Positions 20,463 through 29,739 of a stretch of DNA of 64,000 nt are shown piece by piece. The stretch is from Caulochytrium protostelioides (Eukaryota > Chytridiomycota > Caulochytriomycetes > Caulochytriales > Caulochytriaceae). The notes beneath the pieces were generated by a model. The model did no database searches. It was not told the DNA's origin and worked only from the letters and a program-made list of their open reading frames with translations. The stretch's first letter is position 1. Every line of letters starts with the position of its first letter. The stretch spans positions 1 through 64,000 of the forward strand of contig ML014170.1 of assembly GCA_003615045.1 (NCBI GenBank). Direction: 5' to 3'. The translations under genes were made by a program, and so were the position numbers.

Positions 20463-20530
20463 AGCCGCGGTGCATGGCGATGCACCGCGGCTGTCCCGAG
20501 TGGCGAGCCCCTTGGCCCCTTGGCCCCTTG
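20463..20530. repeat. Perfect 13-bp hairpin followed by GCCCCTTG x3
   Basis: agccgcggtgcat (20463-20475), a 4-base loop, then its exact reverse complement (20480-20492). Three head-to-tail copies of gccccttg follow at 20507-20530. Confidence 0.8.
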
Positions 20531-23270
20531 GCACGCAGGCGAATCCACTTCCCCGGCCGACGGCCGCATCGCGTATGAACACGCCATGCCACGGGTCAGC
20601 GCCCGTCCGATCGGCTCGAAGCCCATCGGGTATACGCGCTCGTGCATCGCCACGCGCCGCCTGCCTGCCGCGGAGGGGCGGTGGACGATCGACGATGGCC
20701 GCATCGGCCCCCTCGCTTCGGCCGTCCGGCGAGTCCTGTTCCCGCTGCCTGTCCCCGCCTGCGCGATGATGGCGATGATGGCGACGACCAGGAGATGACC
20801 ACGCCGATCGAGCCCGAGCCCCTGGGATGCGTATGGCTGGCGAGACATAAGGGCTTCCTCTGCTCTGCGCGACCCCGCGGGGCATGACGCGGGGCATGAC
20901 AGCGGGTGACGTGGCAGACGCATGAGGACGAGACATGCCCGGACAGGACCCTGACGAGCGACCAGCCCAACAGGCTCAGCCGCCCCTGTTCGCGCCAGGG
21001 TCCTGGAGTGCCGCCCCACCCCCGCGCAAGCCTTCATTCTACCGCGTGTCGTGTGACCACACGCGTTGGGCAGCGTGGCGTGTGGATGGCCAAGGGATAC
21101 GGGCATGCGTATGGCGTGTTCCGCGCGAGAAGCGCGCGGCTCAGGCGCTGCGTGCAGCACGCGCGTGACCACGGGATGGTGGACGAGGCCCGTCTGCTCT
21201 GCTGCGATGGCGGCGCCTCGGGTGGCGCAGCACCGCCGTGGGCGACGCAGCGCCGTGCCTGTCGAATCATCATACGCGAGGAGGGAGCCGTCGCCGCGCC
21301 TTGCAAGGCGCTGTCGCATGTGCGCGCCGGCGGTCAGGAAGGGGGTCGCCTGCAGCCTGCCGGATGGCGATGCGCCTCCGTTGGAAAAAATGCCGATCAT
21401 CTGACCCCCCGCGCATCAGTGATGGGGGTGTGGACCAGCCAGCACGGCGACGCCGAGTCACTGACCGGCGACGCGCCGGCCGTGGTCGGCGGCGTGTGTG
21501 CCTCTCCCCGACGCGTTGCGTCGGGCCATCTCCACCGACGGCAGGACGGCTTGGATTCGTCCGCGGGCTGTGCGGCTCGCACGGGCTCCTGCGGTTCCTC
21601 CTGGGGCCCGCCATGCTAAGCCTCGCGACGGATCCGCCGTGGTGGAGGAGGAGGCGACCGCACGATCGTCGAGGGTCACCTCACGGTGCTCACGCATACT
21701 GGGCGCCGCCGGGTCTGCGATACTCAGTGCTCGATGGCGCCCTCACGGCCGGCAGGCTGACTGGGCGGGCGCCGACGCGAGTTGACTCAACCTGTGCGGC
21801 GCTGGCAGGCCACCGATGGCGCTGAGAAATCACTGAGAAATCACACGGCCCAGCGCCCCCGTCGACGGCCGCAGGGCTCCAACCACGGTTGCTTTCGAAC
21901 ATGAGAAAGCGGCTTTTATCGCGGTTTTCTTTTTCATGGCTTTCCATGCCGTCGTGGCCCTCTCTCGCTCGCTTGCTGGTGATGAGCAGAGGGCCCCGAC
22001 GCGCACGCGCTCAACGCATCGCCCTAGCGGAATCGAACACGGCGAGCCGCCTCGTTGTCGCGCGCGCACCAGGCACGCCAGCAGCGACAGCACCGACACC
22101 CGAACATCGGCGCGAGGCGGGTTGAGGCACTCCAGGCATGGCGGTGCGAAGTGGATGCGGCCGGAGCAGCGGCCCAGGACGGGCCCGTCCCCGGCGCACG
22201 AGTCTCGCCCTGATGTGCGTTTCCTCGACGATCAAACCTGAGTGAGCCAGTGCCACGGAGAGCCGCGGCGGAGCGGAGCGGAGGGGCGCCGCATGCGGCA
22301 GAAAAACGTGACTCATGGGGCGTGCTGCTTCCGGTGGGATACGTCGAGCCACGGCACACGACCGGCACGGGATCATGGGCGGCGGCAGGACGGTGCCGAA
22401 GGAGGCCGTCTCGTGCTGAGGGCCGTCGCTCAGGCCGTTCGCCTGCGGATGCGATCAAGAGGACACACAGGAGCGGGAAGGGGCCTGATGCGCTTGAGGG
22501 ACTTGACGAAGCGCGGTGGCCTCAGGGCAGCGGGAGCGGCCGCGGGAAGGCTGTCCTGCGTTTCCACCGCCGAGGCACGCGAAGGCGGCCGACCGTCCGT
22601 TGTGGGAAATCCATCACGGAGCAACGTGCACCAACGGACGACGACTCGCGCAGGGACACGCGGCCGCGCCGACGCATCATCGCTCATGGCGGGCTCGCCA
22701 CCGCGGCCGGGCCGCACCGTCTGTTCTCCTCGGACCGGCCTCGGACGGTCGGCATGTGAGCGCAGCGTCCCGCGCACGGCCAGTGGATGGGCTGCCCGCC
22801 TATCGCGTGCCCGGTCTCGGGTATGGCGCCCGGGAGCGTCTCGCGTTTCCGCCGCGCGGCGGCCCGTGAGTGCCGCGCCAGCGCCGTCGCCACTCACGGC
22901 GGACCCGCGACGATAAATAGCGACCGTGGTCCCGCGCGCGGGGGAGACGGTTCTCCGTGATGCGGCATGACGTCGCATGCGGGGATGCATCGCGACGGAG
23001 CGCCGGCGTACAGACCTCGTATGCCACGATGAACGACATCTTACCAAAGTCAGTCCGCTAAAACCCTCTCTCTTTCTATGAGCTCTCCGCTTCCTCGATT
23101 TCATTTCTTTGCGCATGATCCTGTTTTTTCATTAGTCGCCGTTTTTCGTTTTCAGTTTGTTTCTTATATTATAGTTCTTGTTCGCTGACCCCGCCCAGCC
23201 CGACGAATCTCACGCCGCGACCCCCCCACCTCTACCACCTCTACCACTTTCCTTTCTGACACATAGCACC

Positions 23271-24338
23271 ATGGCCATCCCGATCGATGTTTCGGGCAAG
23301 ACCCAGTCCGCTGCCGCATGGGTCAACCTGGGCTCGGCGGAGCTGGTCGAAGTGCCATGCCCGAAGATGAACGCTGGCGATATCCTGATCGAGGTGGAGG
23401 CATCGGGCCTCTGCGCCACGGACCACAAGGTCTGCGGCGGCCACACGCCGTCCGCGGCCCGCAACGTGATCATCGGCCACGAGTATGCGGGCACCATCGT
23501 CGCGATCCACCCGGAAACGCACACCCAGCTCGCGCTCGGCGACCGGATCGCTGTCAACCCCAACATCTACTGCCAGGCCTGCGTGTACTGCCACTCGGCC
23601 CGTGTTCACCTCTGCCAGAACCTGCGCGCCCTCGGCATCACGACCCACGGCGGTATGGAGAAGTACGCCGTCGTGCCCATCTCGCAGGCCGTCTTTGTCC
23701 CTCCCCACGTGAGCCCCGAGGCCGCCTCGCTCGCCGAGCCGCTGTCCTGCGTGCTGCACGCCTTCGATAAGGGCAACGTGCGCACCGGCCACGACGTGCT
23801 CGTCGTCGGCGCCGGTCCCGTCGGCTGCATGCTCAATGCCATCGTCCGCGCCGCCGGCGCCCGCTGCACTGTCATGGAGCCCAACCCGGCACGCCGCAAG
23901 ATCGTCAAGGAGGACTTCTCAGCTGACGAGGTCGTCGACCTCGACGCCCTGCCCGGCTGCGACGGCCGCTTCGATGTCGTCTTCGAGTGTGTCGGCCGCA
24001 CCGACGCCATGGAGAACGCGCTCACGTGCGCACGCCCCGGCGGCACCGTCGTCTGGGTCGGCGTCGCCCGCCCGGACGCCGTCTGCAAGATCAACCCATA
24101 CCTCATCTACGCCCGCGAGCTCACGCTTCGATCGTCGTTCACGAACCCCTATACTATGCAGCGCGCCGTCCGCTTCCTCGCCGACGGCGGCCTCAACGTC
24201 GAGAAGTTCGTCACCCACAAGTTCTCCTTGGAAGACTTCCCCAAGGCATGGGAGGCCTTTGAGCGCAACGATGGTCTCAAGATCTGCGTGATGCCTAACA
24301 AGTCCTCCGCCGAGATTGCCGCCATGACATCCAACTAG
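23271..24338 (+). CDS. Zinc-dependent medium-chain dehydrogenase, polyol dehydrogenase-like
   Basis: A cytosolic NAD(P)-dependent oxidoreductase of the sorbitol/arabinitol/threonine dehydrogenase branch of the MDR superfamily, 355 residues, typical length. CACCATGG at 23271 is a strong start. The catalytic zinc ligands are Cys48 (GLCATDHK), His70-Glu71 (GHEYAG) and Glu156 (AEPLSC). The structural zinc is held by Cys101, Cys104, Cys107 and Cys115 with classic spacing. The Rossmann motif GAGPVG is at 180-185, and a Glu (203) closes the second strand, which favours NAD over NADP. The likely reaction is interconversion of a sugar alcohol and a ketose; the exact substrate cannot be read from sequence. 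No intron is visible. Confidence 0.9.
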   Translation: MAIPIDVSGKTQSAAAWVNLGSAELVEVPCPKMNAGDILIEVEASGLCATDHKVCGGHTPSAARNVIIGHEYAGTIVAIHPETHTQLALGDRIAVNPNIYCQACVYCHSARVHLCQNLRALGITTHGGMEKYAVVPISQAVFVPPHVSPEAASLAEPLSCVLHAFDKGNVRTGHDVLVVGAGPVGCMLNAIVRAAGARCTVMEPNPARRKIVKEDFSADEVVDLDALPGCDGRFDVVFECVGRTDAMENALTCARPGGTVVWVGVARPDAVCKINPYLIYARELTLRSSFTNPYTMQRAVRFLADGGLNVEKFVTHKFSLEDFPKAWEAFERNDGLKICVMPNKSSAEIAAMTSN

Positions 24339-24917
24339 AGGGGTGCCATGAATCATGAATGCCGCGTCGAGCATCCGCCGTTGATTGATCAAGATCGATC
24401 CATTGACCGCGGGTATCGACGCGTCTCTTTGTATATTGATACGTGTTTTAGTTTTTGTAAGTCGTGCACCGTGGCTGGGGTATCATCAGGAATCGCGTCG
24501 GCGACGACGACGATCCTTTTCCTTCTGTCTGCTTTTCCCCCTTTTGTTGACGGGGGGCGATATAGCACGTGTGGGGGGCGGTGCCTGGGCCGAGTAAAGG
24601 ATACCGTGGAAGCCGAGGAGGGGCGCAGCGAAAAAGGATCGACCTCCTCGCCGTTTCGTTCGTTTCCGTATGAGCTACCGTATGCAACTGGGTAAAGCCA
24701 AAAGAATCTCATGGCCCTCTGTCTCAGCCGACACGGAACCTCCGGCCATGATCAGCTTCTGAAGTTCATCTGAGAAAAAAATGTATTGATTTATGAACCG
24801 ATCTGGACCAGCCAGAGATAGCGCACGAGGAAAAAAAATCTAGGAGATGGGTCACCGCAGCATGTATGAAATCGGGGCAGACCAGAGCAGAAGATCAATC
24901 GACTCGCTTGCGACGGT
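24339..24917. other. Intergenic 3'-3' stretch
   Basis: Between the convergent dehydrogenase and hydrophobin genes. It is AT-richer than coding DNA; no gene was seen. Confidence 0.5.
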
Positions 24918-25541
24918 TTAGAGTTTCGTCTTCTTGGCGGGACCCTGGGGCGTATCGCAGCCAAAGACCATACGGCCGCCGTCCACGACATCGCCCGAGC
25001 AGCAGACCGTCTTGGCGCTGCACTGGGAGGTCTCGTCGATCGCGAGGAGGTTGATGTTGATCGGCAGACATTCGAGACCAATGAAAAGGTTGTCCAGCAG
25101 ACTGCCGAGGATGCCCACGCCGGGCGCGTCGGGCGCCACCGTCTGGTTGCAGCAGTAAGACTTCTGGTGCGACGCGCACTGCGCGGACTTATCACCGTGC
25201 GCGCTGACGTTGTGCTGGCTGCGCTGCGGGTGCTTTGGGTGCTTCCACTGGCCCTCCTTCATGGCGCCGTCCGCGGGTTCCGCGCCGTCGCCCTCGCCGC
25301 CCTGGGCCTCGACGGCATCCGCGTTGGCCTCCGGCACGCCCGCAGCGCCACGGACGACGGGGGCCTTGGCGGCCGGGTTGGCCGCGGCGGCGGCCGCGGC
25401 GGCAGCCCCCGCGAACGGCTTGCCCTGGGGTGCGGCGGCTGGCTTGCCGGCAACGGCGGCGGCCTTCGGGATCTGGCCGGGTGCCTGGGCGAGCACGGCG
25501 GTCGCCGCGGCGACGATCAGGAAGAGGTTCTTGATGTACAT
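24918..25541 (-). CDS. Class I hydrophobin with Ala/Pro/Gly-rich N-terminal extension
   Basis: A secreted amphipathic coat protein that self-assembles at air-water interfaces; 207 residues starting at the ATG at 25541. A signal peptide (NLFLIVAAATAVLAQ) precedes a 100-residue Ala/Pro/Gly/Lys-rich spacer. Then comes the eight-cysteine hydrophobin pattern: Cys122, 130-131, 158, 174, 180-181 and 195, i.e. C-x7-CC-x26-C-x15-C-x5-CC-x13-C, which lies within class I spacing. The segment GLECLPININLLAID between the third and fourth half-cystines is the usual hydrophobic loop. The short C-terminal tail is basic (PAKKTKL). It is paralogous to the hydrophobin 2 kb away on the same strand, sharing nearly identical spacing. 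No introns are visible. The long spacer is unusual for the family. Confidence 0.9.
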   Translation of the reverse strand: MYIKNLFLIVAAATAVLAQAPGQIPKAAAVAGKPAAAPQGKPFAGAAAAAAAAANPAAKAPVVRGAAGVPEANADAVEAQGGEGDGAEPADGAMKEGQWKHPKHPQRSQHNVSAHGDKSAQCASHQKSYCCNQTVAPDAPGVGILGSLLDNLFIGLECLPININLLAIDETSQCSAKTVCCSGDVVDGGRMVFGCDTPQGPAKKTKL

Positions 25542-27102
25542 CGTGAAGTATACAGAAGGGGCTAGGATCGTCAGTGTGTCTAGTGAGCTTGATGGCTGGA
25601 TGTGAGATAGCTGAAAGTGGTGAGGATGGGTGGTGGTGAGTATCTTGATGCCACGTTGATCAAGAATCCCTTATCAGGTTACGTATTTATCTCCAAATTC
25701 GACGGTTCCATGTTGGAATGTGGAGTATCTGTCAGCATCAGCGTACTGCATGAATCCCAAGCGATGTCCCGCACCGCATACTGCGATCTGCTTGATGGCG
25801 GTCGCGATGTGCGTCATGCATTGTGGCGCGATTCCCACGTCGAGTAAAATATCCATCACCGCGAAGAAATCACTTTAGCACTGCTTGTCCGTCGCCCCTG
25901 CAGCACCCGCTGCGGAGCCATATGCTTCCCACGCGGACCGCAGGGCGATTCATCGGACCCTTAGGAACCCACGCAATTTGACTGGTACCGATGTCGCCAG
26001 TTCCGCAAGTGCCCTCTTTTTTCGAATGAACCGTCGTGAACCGGCGAACCAATGCTGAGCACTTTGACATGGGGGGATGGTGTCGACAGGCCCGCACGAC
26101 AATGATGAGAAAGAGAAAGCGGTGAACGAGAAAACAAGTACGCTCAAATCGCAGCGGTCGTGTTTGCCGTCTTGTTTTCTCGTTCACCGCCTTCTCTTTC
26201 TCATCATTGTCGTGCGGGCCTGTCGACACCATCCCCCCATGTCAAAGTACGCTCAAATCGCAGCGGTCGTGTTTGCCGTCTTTAAGCTGTTAGTCACTCA
26301 CACGCAAGTCGGATGCGGGTGGTGCCGATTCGATTTTTTCGGCAGCACATGCCACCATTTTCGCGATGCCGCTGACAGGAAGGGGTGCTGTCACCCCTGT
26401 CTGATTCTGATAGACGCGGCCGCGGTCTGCATGATGCATACAATCATCTCCCGAGGCGGCAGGTCCGCCGGGCATCTGTCCCACACGCGGTCAGGCTCAA
26501 GGCACTGCAGTTACCGTCGTGCAAGTGGGTCTTGAAACATGGTCTTGTCTCTGAACAGAACCACAATCCTCGACTTTATGCAACCTGTTGATCGGCGCAA
26601 GCTTGCCTCATACACCCCTGCCGAAGAGGCTGGTTGACGGACTTGCCTCCTGTTAATGTTATTGCCCCCGGGTCCGTGCGCTGATGATGAGGACTGCTGT
26701 CAAGAGAATCTTGACCTGAGTCAAGCTTCACACTTCCAATATGTGGTCGACCGTGTGCCCGGATTGTTCAAGTTACCATGCCGACCCATGAAATCATCAA
26801 TACCCTTTCAGAAGATGGCCACATGGTGATATCTCCATCCCATCGTCAAACATCGTCAAACGGGTAAACAGGTTCTGAGTCAGCCCTCTTCACCACCCGC
26901 CACCTGGTTGGCTCAACTCGCAAAGTTTCCTTTGACAACTGGTCGTACAGTGAAGTTCCAACCAGAATCTGCAGGCGCGGCTGCAGCCGTAAGGTAACGC
27001 TACCCTCCTACTGGCCAGGTTATTTCCCTCTTTTTGAAAAATATGGTGAAAAGTGGATAGAGGGATAAAAAGAGGTTGAACGAAGCGCCATGGACGCCGC
27101 TT
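25542..27102. other. Intergenic stretch between hydrophobins, with fold-back structure
   Basis: 1.5 kb without a clear gene, of more balanced base composition than the rest of the window. It contains the promoter of the first hydrophobin and a long inverted repeat with a duplicated loop (26061-26282). Cysteine-coding patches around 26300-26740 were considered as a decayed hydrophobin but are too weak to call. Confidence 0.5.
26061..26282. repeat. Fold-back duplication: 78-bp inverted arms plus 36-bp direct repeat
   Basis: Arm 26061-26138 and arm 26171-26248 are reverse complements with one mismatch in 78. The 32-base loop between them, together with a few flanking bases, is repeated directly after the right arm (26138-26173 versus 26247-26282, identical over 36). 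The order is therefore arm, loop, inverted arm, loop. No transposase or target-site duplication was recognised. Confidence 0.93.
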
Positions 27103-27536
27103 TCACTGCCCTAAGGCGGAGACGTCGAACCCGTCATGAAAGAGGTGGTCGACCCGGAATTCCTTCTGGGGGACAACGTTCAAGTGGTGCTCCAGCCGCT
27201 CAACGTACAAGCCGGTACGGAAGTCCAATTCTTCGCGATCATCGACGAGCAACGTCCCGGCCACGCTCTTTATGAAGCAGCTGCCACGTTTTCTCTCGCG
27301 GGAGTCGACGTATGTGTCTGTATTAATCCGCACAAAGACTGTCGGCCCGCGGCTACCATCAGCTCCATCATGCGCTTGTTCTCGCAACCGAGATACCCGA
27401 GGGTGTCGTGGCCGTACTCATCCACCTCACTGAAGACGGCATGGGTCCCGACGTCGATGAACGTGTCGGGGCGCCTCGCCGAGTTACCCCCGGGAACTTT
27501 TTGATTGTAGGATGTCGCCGGTGGGGCACATCCCAA
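27103..27536 (-). pseudogene. Fossil of a nuclease-like protein family recalled from large DNA viruses and chytrids
   Basis: The minus strand shows pieces of a family remembered from large DNA viruses and from early-diverging fungi: DTFIDVGTHAVFSEVDE, CENKRMMEL and GPTVFVRINTDTYVDS correspond to its conserved (D)...EVDE..H...CENRRMME...RPIVFIRFNPD.Y core. The D...E-x-D-E arrangement resembles PD-(D/E)XK nucleases. The pieces lie in more than one frame, so the copy is broken. It lies directly beside a hydrophobin gene in the accessory island. Recognition is from memory of the motif; the age is unknown. Confidence 0.55.
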
Positions 27537-27544
27537 AGGGTGGC

Positions 27545-27919
27545 TCAGGCGCGGTGGCTCAGGCGCTGGTTCCGTAGGGTGCGGGCATTACAGCCCATCT
27601 GGATCCCGGCGCCGTGGTTCTTGCCGTTGCAGCAGACCACGTTGGCTTGACACTGGTCGGCGGTACCGGTAGCGAGGATCTGGACGCCAACGGGGACGCA
27701 GTCGAATCCGACGTGGATGTTGTCCAGCAGACCGGCGAGCACCCCCGTGGCCGTGGCGTCGGGGTTGTGAACTTGGGAGCAGCAGAAGGACGAACCACCG
27801 TTAGCGCAGCTTTCCCTGTCCACAATAGAGACGGAAGTGGATGGTGATGCCAGAGGTGCGGGTCGCGATGCTTGGACGAAAGCGGCCAAGCCAAGCAGTG
27901 CTAGCAATTTGAACTGCAT
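27545..27919 (-). CDS. Class I hydrophobin
   Basis: A secreted hydrophobin of normal size (124 residues, ATG at 27919). A signal peptide (FKLLALLGLAAFVQAS) is followed by cysteines at 38, 46-47, 74, 90, 96-97 and 110: C-x7-CC-x26-C-x15-C-x5-CC-x12-C. The first five spacings equal those of the larger hydrophobin at 24918-25541, and LLDNIHVGFDC parallels LLDNLFIGLEC, so the two are tandem paralogues. It should coat aerial or dispersal structures. A TATA box on the minus strand (TTTATA at 28120-28125 on the plus strand) lies about 200 bp upstream. No intron. Confidence 0.93.
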   Translation of the reverse strand: MQFKLLALLGLAAFVQASRPAPLASPSTSVSIVDRESCANGGSSFCCSQVHNPDATATGVLAGLLDNIHVGFDCVPVGVQILATGTADQCQANVVCCNGKNHGAGIQMGCNARTLRNQRLSHRA

Positions 27920-28495
27920 GGTGAATACACTGTGATGGATGACAATGAAGACGATGATGATGTGATCGAGTTAAGGTGGTCGAGTGGACCTGGGGTCCTG
28001 AGAGGGTATGATCTATTGCGTCTGCCGGGATAGCCATAATGACACGAAAAAAGCAAATCAACCCCTCTTTCTGAACGCTTGTACATCGCCCGTCGGATGG
28101 TGCCTTTCGGACGGTGACATTTATAGGTGCGAGATCGCAGTTCCTGTCGTGTCACACTGCGTTGTTTTCCCTTGCCCACTTCCGCCCAAGAGGGGGACGC
28201 GGGATGGACATTGTGAACACATCTTGATGACTGGGACGCCTTCGTGGCGCAAGATCACCTACCGCCGGTGGTCGGGGAAGATTACAGAAAAATGTTTCCA
28301 CCGAGGCACGTCTCTTCATGGCGGGCGATCGGCAGAACGAACGTCTCACCAGCTGATATCATTGACACGTAAAGCGTATGGGCATGATCGTGCGTGGATG
28401 AGAACGATGTGCCTAAATCGGGGTTTCACAAATGGCGCGTTGCCTTCTATGGTCTTCGATCGGATCGACCCCACTAACACAGTCTCAGGCCGGCC
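27920..28495. other. Divergent stretch between hydrophobin and Fanzor fragment
   Basis: Contains the hydrophobin promoter. Around 28225-28320 the plus strand reads SWRKITYRRWSGKI in a frame different from the downstream Fanzor fragment. It could be a remnant of the part that normally precedes it, but this is weak. Confidence 0.4.
28120..28125 (-). promoter_or_regulatory. Candidate TATA box of the 124-residue hydrophobin
   Basis: TATAAA read on the minus strand, about 200 bp upstream of the ATG at 27919. Confidence 0.4.
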
Positions 28496-29026
28496 ATGAA
28501 GATGGACCCCGGGGTCGCTGAAGTGGTGGTCGCCTATGGCGCGGCCAAGTTTGCGCCTGAGGGCAAGGACAAGATCTCCATCCCAACACCTCGAGCCTAC
28601 AAGGCGTGCGCCCAGCGCTTCCGCACCGTCTTGGTCGACGAGTTCCGTACGAACCAGGTGCATGCCGAGACGAATCGGGACCTGACAAAGGCGCATATTC
28701 GGAACACGACGGTCGCGTCGAGGTCTCCCGCGTTCCGGACGGGCGCTCCCCCGACCGAGACGACGGCCGTCAACCCGGTCAGCAAGACTCGGGCGTATGC
28801 CCAGACGCATGTGGTCTTGAAACCCGAACAACGCCGGCGCAAGGGAAGCGTGGTGCGAGGTTTGCTGTGGTATGAAGCCACCAATGGCAAGTTAGTGAAC
28901 CGCGATCTTAATGCCGCGTTGAACATCCGACGCCGCCTGGCCTTACCCGTCAGCCCGGAGGCGTTGTGCCGCAACCCCCGGCATGCGCCGCTGCAGCCCA
29001 ACGTCGGCAATCTCATCGGACACTGA
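28496..29026 (+). pseudogene. Fanzor (eukaryotic TnpB-like nuclease) C-terminal fragment
   Basis: A 176-residue open frame matching the C-terminal part of Fanzor proteins, RNA-guided RuvC-type nucleases carried by transposons. VVVAYGAAKF, ISIPTPRAYKACAQRF, TVLVDEFRT and RGLLW...NRDLNAALNIRR follow the family order. The last piece is the RuvC-III motif with its catalytic Asp (NRDxNAA). Missing are the N-terminal recognition part, the RuvC-I Asp and the cysteines of the zinc ribbon: at the usual CxxC sites the frame reads VHAETNRDL and LLWYEATNGK. At 176 residues it is well under half a normal Fanzor, so it is very probably a decayed fragment. No terminal repeats or partner transposase were recognised. 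Confidence 0.75.
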
Positions 29027-29739
29027 ACCAAAATGCGCGCTGCTTCTGTGAGGACCCCTGGGGGGCACCACGGAGGGCATGGTGTGCGTGTTGGGTCGGG
29101 GAGGGTGGGCCTGTACGTTCTATAAAACTTATATGCTGTGATTTGATATGACGACCAAGTCAACAAACACGATAAAACCGCTCATCTTTGTCTGTATATG
29201 CCTATTCATGGAAGGGGGATCCTCGACATGCATACCGAGGGCCGTACTTGGCGTTGAATGCGTGACGACTGTTTCTGTAGATCCCCTTCCAATGAGGGAC
29301 TGAATCAATGGCCAAGCCGTCCTTTTGTCTCGATGAAGGGGATGACGCTGCGGCAGATGACTGAGTGCGGACCCTCAAAATCTCCGCCACCGCGGCAAAC
29401 TCCGCCACAGCCCGCCTGCAGCTTGCCCGCCATGCATCCTTCTCTTCCGCTGAAGCATCGCCATCGGCAGCCTCAAGACATCACGACGACGCACAGCCTT
29501 GTTGGCCACGGGCGACCCGCCGCGCGTGGCGCGAACGATGTCATTCTGTTATTGTTGATGCTAACGCTCCTTTGGACATTTTCTGTCATATCCCCGCCCT
29601 CCTGTTGACTACGTCGGTGCCATCGGTGTGTACTACTTCTGCCTACGTCGTGCCTTCTTCATTATACCCCGCCGCTCCTGTTGGTGCTATCCATCGTTTT
29701 TCATCTCGGTTCCTCGATTTCTGGGTCAATCAATTCACC
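29027..29739. other. Intergenic stretch before the ankyrin gene
   Basis: No gene recognised. The last 150 bases are T- and C-rich and probably form the promoter and leader of the ankyrin gene. Confidence 0.5.

Larger units (their letters stand above)
19171..23270. other. 4.1-kb gene-free stretch
   Basis: No convincing gene on either strand; the open frames are overlapping GC-rich artefacts without family resemblance. Its left end is the RECQ1 promoter. It holds a perfect hairpin and a small octamer array (20463-20530), a (GCGAA)n patch (20170-20187), a twice-repeated gcggggcatgac near 20879-20902 and a duplicated ctgagaaatca near 21825-21845. The last 230 bases before the dehydrogenase are pyrimidine- and AT-rich (ttttcgttttcagtttgtttc) and probably form its promoter and leader. 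Confidence 0.55.

Noticed and set aside
20438-21400. 320-codon minus-strand frame in the second gene-free stretch
   Set aside because: Low-complexity, no recognisable domain, overlaps other frames and spans the hairpin and octamer repeats.
22010-22045. B-box-like sequence on the minus strand (tgttcgattcc)
   Set aside because: The flanking bases do not form a T stem, and no A box or acceptor stem was found.
26230-26740. Possible third, decayed hydrophobin (signal-like MSKYAQIAAVVFAVF, later CC-containing pieces and PVNVIAPGS)
   Set aside because: The pieces lie in different frames with wrong cysteine spacing; similarity is no better than chance by eye. A profile search would decide.
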